NCBI GenBank assembly: GCA_002437585.1
Contig: DJQM01000010.1
Location: forward strand, 1-8,637
Source: Clostridiales bacterium UBA6386
Lineage (GTDB): Bacteria > Bacillota > Clostridia > Oscillospirales > Oscillospiraceae
Length of the DNA: 8,637 bases
Reading direction: 5' to 3'
Below the pieces are notes generated by a model. The model was not told the origin of the DNA. It worked only from the letters and a program-made list of their open reading frames with translations, and did no database searches. Both the position numbers and the translations under genes were made by a program. This document shows, one piece after another, positions 5,567 to 8,637 of this stretch; the first letter of the stretch is position 1, and the number at the start of each line of letters is the position of its first letter.

Positions 5567-6981
5567 TGAAATCCATCCAAGAAAGCCTTGGCGGCATTGC
5601 GGTCAGGGGCGGCTCCTATTCTCTGGCAGTGACCGCCCTGGTGCTGGCCATTGCCGTGGCGGTGAATGTGCTGGCATCGGTGCTGCCCACCTCCCTGACC
5701 AAATACGACATGACCTCCACCAATCTCTACTCCGTCACCAGCAGCACCAAGGTGGTGGCGAACGCCCTCCAGAAGGACGTGACCATCTACTGGGTGGTTC
5801 AGTCCGGCAAGGAGGACGAGGTCATCGAAAATCTTCTGGGCAAGTACGAAGGGCTGTCCTCCCACATTTCCGTGGTGAAGAAGAACCCGGACGTGTTTCC
5901 CACCTTCACCAGCCAGTATACCGACGAGGACGTACCCAACAACAGCCTGATCGTGGAGTGCGGCGACAAGAGCCGGTACATCAGCTATAACGACATCTAC
6001 CTGACGGACGTGGACTACACCACCTATTCCTACGTCTATTCCTTCGACGGGGAGGGAGCCGTCACCTCGGCCATCGACTATGTGATCTCCGACGAGCTGC
6101 CGAAGGTCTATACCCTGGAAGGCCACGGGGAGCAGGCCCTTCCCAGCCAGTTCCAGGATCAGATCGAAAAGGCCAATCTGGAGCTGGAGAGCTTCTCCCT
6201 GCTGAGTGCCGATGAGGTTCCCGAGGACGCCAACGCCCTTCTGATCTACGCCCCCCAGAGTGATCTTTCCGAGGAAGAGGTGAAGCTGCTGAAAAGCTAC
6301 CTGTCCGGCGGCGGTAAGCTGCTGGTCATCGCCGGGCCGACGGAAAAGGGCACTCTTTCCACCCTGTATAGCCTGCTGGCCGCCTACGGCGTGGAAACCG
6401 CCGAAGGCATCGTGGTGGAAACGGATCGAAGCCATTACGCCTTCCAGCAGCCCTATATTCTTCTGCCCGACATTGCCTCCAGTGACATCACCGACCCCCT
6501 GCTGGAGGAAAACTACTACGCGCTGATTCCCCTGGCTCAGGGACTGACCGTCACCGGAAGCTCCGCCACGGCTCTGCTCACCACCTCCGATACCGCCTTC
6601 AGCAAGACGGCGGGCTTCCAGCTGGAAACCTACGAAAAGGAGGAGGGGGACACCGATGGTCCCTTCGCCCTGGCGGTTTCCGTGGACACCGGCGACGACG
6701 GGCAGCTCATCTGGTTCTCCTCCGGCTATTTCCTGGAGGACGTGTACAACGCCTATTCCTCCGGTGCCAACCTGGACTTGGCCATGAACGCCCTGTCCTC
6801 CCTTGTGGGCGAGCGGGAGGCGGTTTCCATCCGCAGCAAGAGCCTGAGCTACAACTATCTGACCATTTCCCAGTCCCAGGCTTCCGCGCTCAAGCTGTGG
6901 ATGATCGGTGTGATTCCGGGCATGTTCGTGCTCTACGGCATCATGACCGTGATCGAAAGGAGGCGCAAGCGTCATGAATAA
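5566..6981 (+). CDS. GldG-like ABC transporter-associated protein with extracellular domain
   Basis: This 471-residue protein is anchored at both ends: one membrane span at about 18-40 and another at about 443-463, followed by a basic tail (ERRRKRHE) that should be cytoplasmic. The roughly 400 residues between them would lie outside the cell. They match the GldG / ABC_transp_aux type: YDMTSTNLYSVT after the first span, the characteristic GHGEQ at 186-190, then LSGGGKLLVIAGP (247-258), a Rossmann-like fold whose enzyme activity, if any, is unknown. Family knowledge: in Bacteroidota GldG works with GldF and GldA and is needed for gliding. Nothing here suggests gliding, so only the complex architecture should be transferred. 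GGAGG (5553-5557) lies 8 nt before the ATG. The gene overlaps the permease by 1 nt and the next gene by 8 nt. Confidence 0.88.
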   Translation: MKSIQESLGGIAVRGGSYSLAVTALVLAIAVAVNVLASVLPTSLTKYDMTSTNLYSVTSSTKVVANALQKDVTIYWVVQSGKEDEVIENLLGKYEGLSSHISVVKKNPDVFPTFTSQYTDEDVPNNSLIVECGDKSRYISYNDIYLTDVDYTTYSYVYSFDGEGAVTSAIDYVISDELPKVYTLEGHGEQALPSQFQDQIEKANLELESFSLLSADEVPEDANALLIYAPQSDLSEEEVKLLKSYLSGGGKLLVIAGPTEKGTLSTLYSLLAAYGVETAEGIVVETDRSHYAFQQPYILLPDIASSDITDPLLEENYYALIPLAQGLTVTGSSATALLTTSDTAFSKTAGFQLETYEKEEGDTDGPFALAVSVDTGDDGQLIWFSSGYFLEDVYNAYSSGANLDLAMNALSSLVGEREAVSIRSKSLSYNYLTISQSQASALKLWMIGVIPGMFVLYGIMTVIERRRKRHE

Positions 6982-8386
6982 GACCAAACGGCTCTGCGCC
7001 CTTCTCGGCGTGCTTGCCGTACTGTGCATCGCGGCCTTCGCCGTCAACGGATACGAGGAGAAAAAAGAGGCCATCCAGAACAGCGGTCAGGTGATCCTGG
7101 AAATTCCTACAGACAGCGTCACCGCCCTGTCCTGGACCAACGAAAGCGGCACTTACTCCTTCACCAAGGGGGACACCTGGGTCTATGATGCGGACAACGC
7201 CTTCCCCGTGGACGAGGACAAAATCAACGACCTGCTGTCCCAGTTCAACGCCTTCACCGCGGCCTTCTCCATCGAGGACGTAGAAGACTACGGCCAGTAC
7301 GGCCTGGATGCGCCGGTATGCACCATCACCGTCACCACGGAGGACGCGGCCTATACCGTGAAGCTGGGCGACTTCAGCAAAATGGACGAGCAGCGTTACG
7401 TCTCCATCGGCGACGGGAAGGCCTATCTGGCACTTCAGGATCCCCTGGAGGAATTTGACGCGGTGCTGGAGGACATGATCCTGGACGACACCATCCCGGA
7501 ATTTGATCAGGCGGAGGAGATCACCTTCACCGGCAGCGAGAATTATACGATCACCCGGGACGAGGAAGCCAAGAGCATCTGCGCCAAGGACGTGTACTTC
7601 ACAGACGGGAAGCCGCTGGACACGGACAAGGTAAAGTCCCTGGTCAGCTCCATTCAGTCCTTGAGTCTGACGGATTTTGCCAGCTACAATGTGTCCGACG
7701 CGGAGCTGACGGATTTCGGCCTGGCCAGTCCTGACCTGACCATCGGGATTGCCTACAGCACCCTGGATGAAGACGGCCAGAAGGTCGATTCCGGCCGGTT
7801 CCAACTGGCTCTGTCCCGGAACGCCGAGGAATACGATGCCTATCTGAAGGCCGTGGACGAGGACGAGGAGGAGCTGCCGGAGGTTTCCTGCTACGCCCGG
7901 CTGGATGAATCTCAGATCGTATACAGGATTTCCCTGGACGACTATGAGAAGCTCACCGCCGTGTCCTACGACACCCTTCGCCACCAGAAGCTCTTCACCG
8001 GCGATTTTGACACGGTGACTTCCATTGACGCGGTCGTCAGCGGGGAAACCTACACCTTTACCTACACCCCACCGGAGGATGAGGATGCGGACGAGGACGG
8101 CACCTGGTACTATGGCGAGGAAAGCTTCGACATTTACTCCCTGAAAACCGCCCTGACCGCCCTGTCCGCCGCCGAGTTCACATCGGAGAAGCCCACCGGC
8201 CAGGAGGAAATTTCCCTGACGGTGCATCTGGATAATGAAGACTTCCCCACCTTTACCCTGACCCTCTACCGGCTGGACGGCACCCACTGCCTGGCCGCCG
8301 TGGACGGAAAGACCGTGGCTCTGGTCACCAGAAGCCAGACCGTGAACCTGGTAGAGGCCGTCAACGCCCTGACTTTGGGCAGCTGA
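6974..8386 (+). CDS. DUF4340 domain protein, membrane-anchored
   Basis: This 470-residue protein has an N-terminal hydrophobic segment (about 7-24) preceded by basic residues, acting as a signal anchor or signal peptide. No good lipobox cysteine is seen. The remainder is acidic and should be extracellular. DUF4340 features include YGQYGLDAPVCTITV (106-120) and DFGLASPDLTIGI (247-259), and the body appears to consist of three related units (about 66-133, 200-280 and 376-465). Residues 371-382 form an acidic loop resembling a calcium-binding EF-hand. The family commonly follows GldG-like genes in Firmicutes and other phyla, but its role is unknown; a substrate-binding or stabilising part of the ABC complex is a reasonable inference. 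The ATG is preceded by AAAGGAGG (6956-6963) at 10 nt and overlaps the previous gene by 8 nt. This is the last gene of the operon. Confidence 0.88.
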   Translation: MNKTKRLCALLGVLAVLCIAAFAVNGYEEKKEAIQNSGQVILEIPTDSVTALSWTNESGTYSFTKGDTWVYDADNAFPVDEDKINDLLSQFNAFTAAFSIEDVEDYGQYGLDAPVCTITVTTEDAAYTVKLGDFSKMDEQRYVSIGDGKAYLALQDPLEEFDAVLEDMILDDTIPEFDQAEEITFTGSENYTITRDEEAKSICAKDVYFTDGKPLDTDKVKSLVSSIQSLSLTDFASYNVSDAELTDFGLASPDLTIGIAYSTLDEDGQKVDSGRFQLALSRNAEEYDAYLKAVDEDEEELPEVSCYARLDESQIVYRISLDDYEKLTAVSYDTLRHQKLFTGDFDTVTSIDAVVSGETYTFTYTPPEDEDADEDGTWYYGEESFDIYSLKTALTALSAAEFTSEKPTGQEEISLTVHLDNEDFPTFTLTLYRLDGTHCLAAVDGKTVALVTRSQTVNLVEAVNALTLGS

Positions 8387-8526
8387 ATACCCGTCCCTTC
8401 GGCGGCTGTCTGCAAAATGCGGCAGCCGCCGAAAAGCATCCTGGCAGCCGCCCGCTTACGGAATGGAGGCCAATGGATATCGGTCTGCGCCGAAGGTTCT
8501 TGCCCGGAAGTGCGTTTTTTATCCAT
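8266..8526 (-). CDS. Possible small minus-strand ORF with good start signal
   Basis: This low-confidence 86-residue frame starts at 8526 as MDKKRTSGQEPSAQ. What supports it is the start: AAGGAG (8541-8536) sits 9 nt before the ATG, and the whole lies 29 nt after the stop of a coding-looking frame entering from the right edge. What counts against it is its second half, which is antisense to the DUF4340 gene over 121 nt and reads through the strong hairpin there. It also has no recognisable domain or membrane segment. It may be the true start of a gene whose body has been lost, or chance. Confidence 0.2.
   Translation of the reverse strand: MDKKRTSGQEPSAQTDIHWPPFRKRAAARMLFGGCRILQTAAEGTGIQLPKVRALTASTRFTVWLLVTRATVFPSTAARQWVPSSR
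8398..8433 (+). terminator. Strong hairpin after the ABC operon
   Basis: Beginning 12 nt after the last stop, an 11-bp stem pairs 8398-8408 (ttcggcggctg) with 8423-8433, and can extend inward through 8409-8414/8418-8422 with a bulge. It is followed by aaaagcatcc and so has no U-run in either direction. It may act as a transcript 3' end processed or protected by folding, or as a weak terminator. A second copy of its right arm (ggcagccgcc, 8443-8452) could pair with the same left arm. Confidence 0.5.
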
Positions 8527-8555
8527 TGCGATTCGCTCCTTCCTTATGTCCGCGT

Positions 8556-8637
8556 TCACAAATCGTCTGCCCTGAAGCCCGGAATTGATTGCTTTATACA
8601 TTCAAGGATCGGTTCCATGTACTTTTTGTCCGTCCAG
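8556..8637 (-). CDS. Partial gene, C-terminal end only, unidentified
   Basis: A minus-strand frame enters from the right edge (first full codon 8636-8634) and stops with TGA at 8558-8556. Its last 26 residues contain DKKYMEPILECIKQS followed by IPGFRADDL, which reads like an ordinary helix-rich protein end. I cannot assign a family. A good ribosome site and ATG follow 29 nt downstream, as in an operon. The opposite strand is also open here from 8473, so the coding strand is not certain, and local base composition is lower in GC than the rest of the window. Confidence 0.4.
   Translation of the reverse strand, partial: WTDKKYMEPILECIKQSIPGFRADDL

Noticed and set aside
5497..8287. Two long minus-strand open frames (525 and 448 codons) opposite the GldG-like and DUF4340 genes
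   Set aside because: Their composition (Gly, Val, Gln and His rich, without recognisable domains) is typical of antisense reading of GC-rich genes, and the plus-strand proteins have clear family features.
8473..8637. Plus-strand frame open from ATG 8473 to the right edge (at least 55 codons)
   Set aside because: Its GGAGG lies only 3 nt before the ATG, too close for normal use, and the encoded residues look less protein-like than the opposite strand. It is kept in mind only because the true coding strand here is uncertain.

Overview
The window is GC-rich (roughly 60%), with strong Shine-Dalgarno sites and tightly packed, overlapping genes. The protein types (VanR/OmpR-like two-component system, Gld-like ABC exporter, DUF4340 protein) and intergenic stem-loops fit a gut-type Gram-positive Clostridia, probably Oscillospiraceae-like. 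That placement is an inference from style and content; no rRNA or marker gene is present.

Layout. (1) 1-1013, minus strand: a complete tartronate semialdehyde reductase gene (garR-like) with its own sigma-A promoter and a hairpin after its stop. (2) 943-1325: a gap between divergent genes, holding the garR promoter, a run of small GC-rich hairpins and a weak promoter for the next operon. (3) 1326-3220, plus strand: an OmpR-family response regulator and a membrane sensor histidine kinase overlapping by 7 nt. (4) 3221-3722: a 502-nt region without a protein gene but full of secondary structure: an extended -10 promoter, a 12-bp hairpin, a three-way-junction-like fold, a separate 9-bp stem-loop and a textbook intrinsic terminator just before the next operon. 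(5) 3723-8386, plus strand: four genes overlapping by 4, 1 and 8 nt, encoding an ABC ATPase, an ABC-2 permease, a GldG-like extracellular-domain protein and a DUF4340 protein. (6) 8387-8637: a strong hairpin after the operon and, from the right edge on the minus strand, the likely tail of another gene followed by a convincing but apparently bodiless gene start.

How the genes may work together. The kinase senses something at the cell surface through a domain of about 120 residues and phosphorylates the regulator. The adjacent ATPase-permease-GldG-DUF4340 set looks like one membrane complex: cytoplasmic ATPase, multi-span permease and two anchored proteins with large domains outside the cell. 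It resembles the GldA/GldF/GldG set of gliding Bacteroidota, but nothing here suggests gliding. The substrate and the link to the two-component system are unknown. The structured RNA region between them is the most interesting non-coding part: it could be a leader/attenuator of the ABC operon, a free small RNA, or a cluster of inserted repeats. The garR-like gene is metabolically unrelated.
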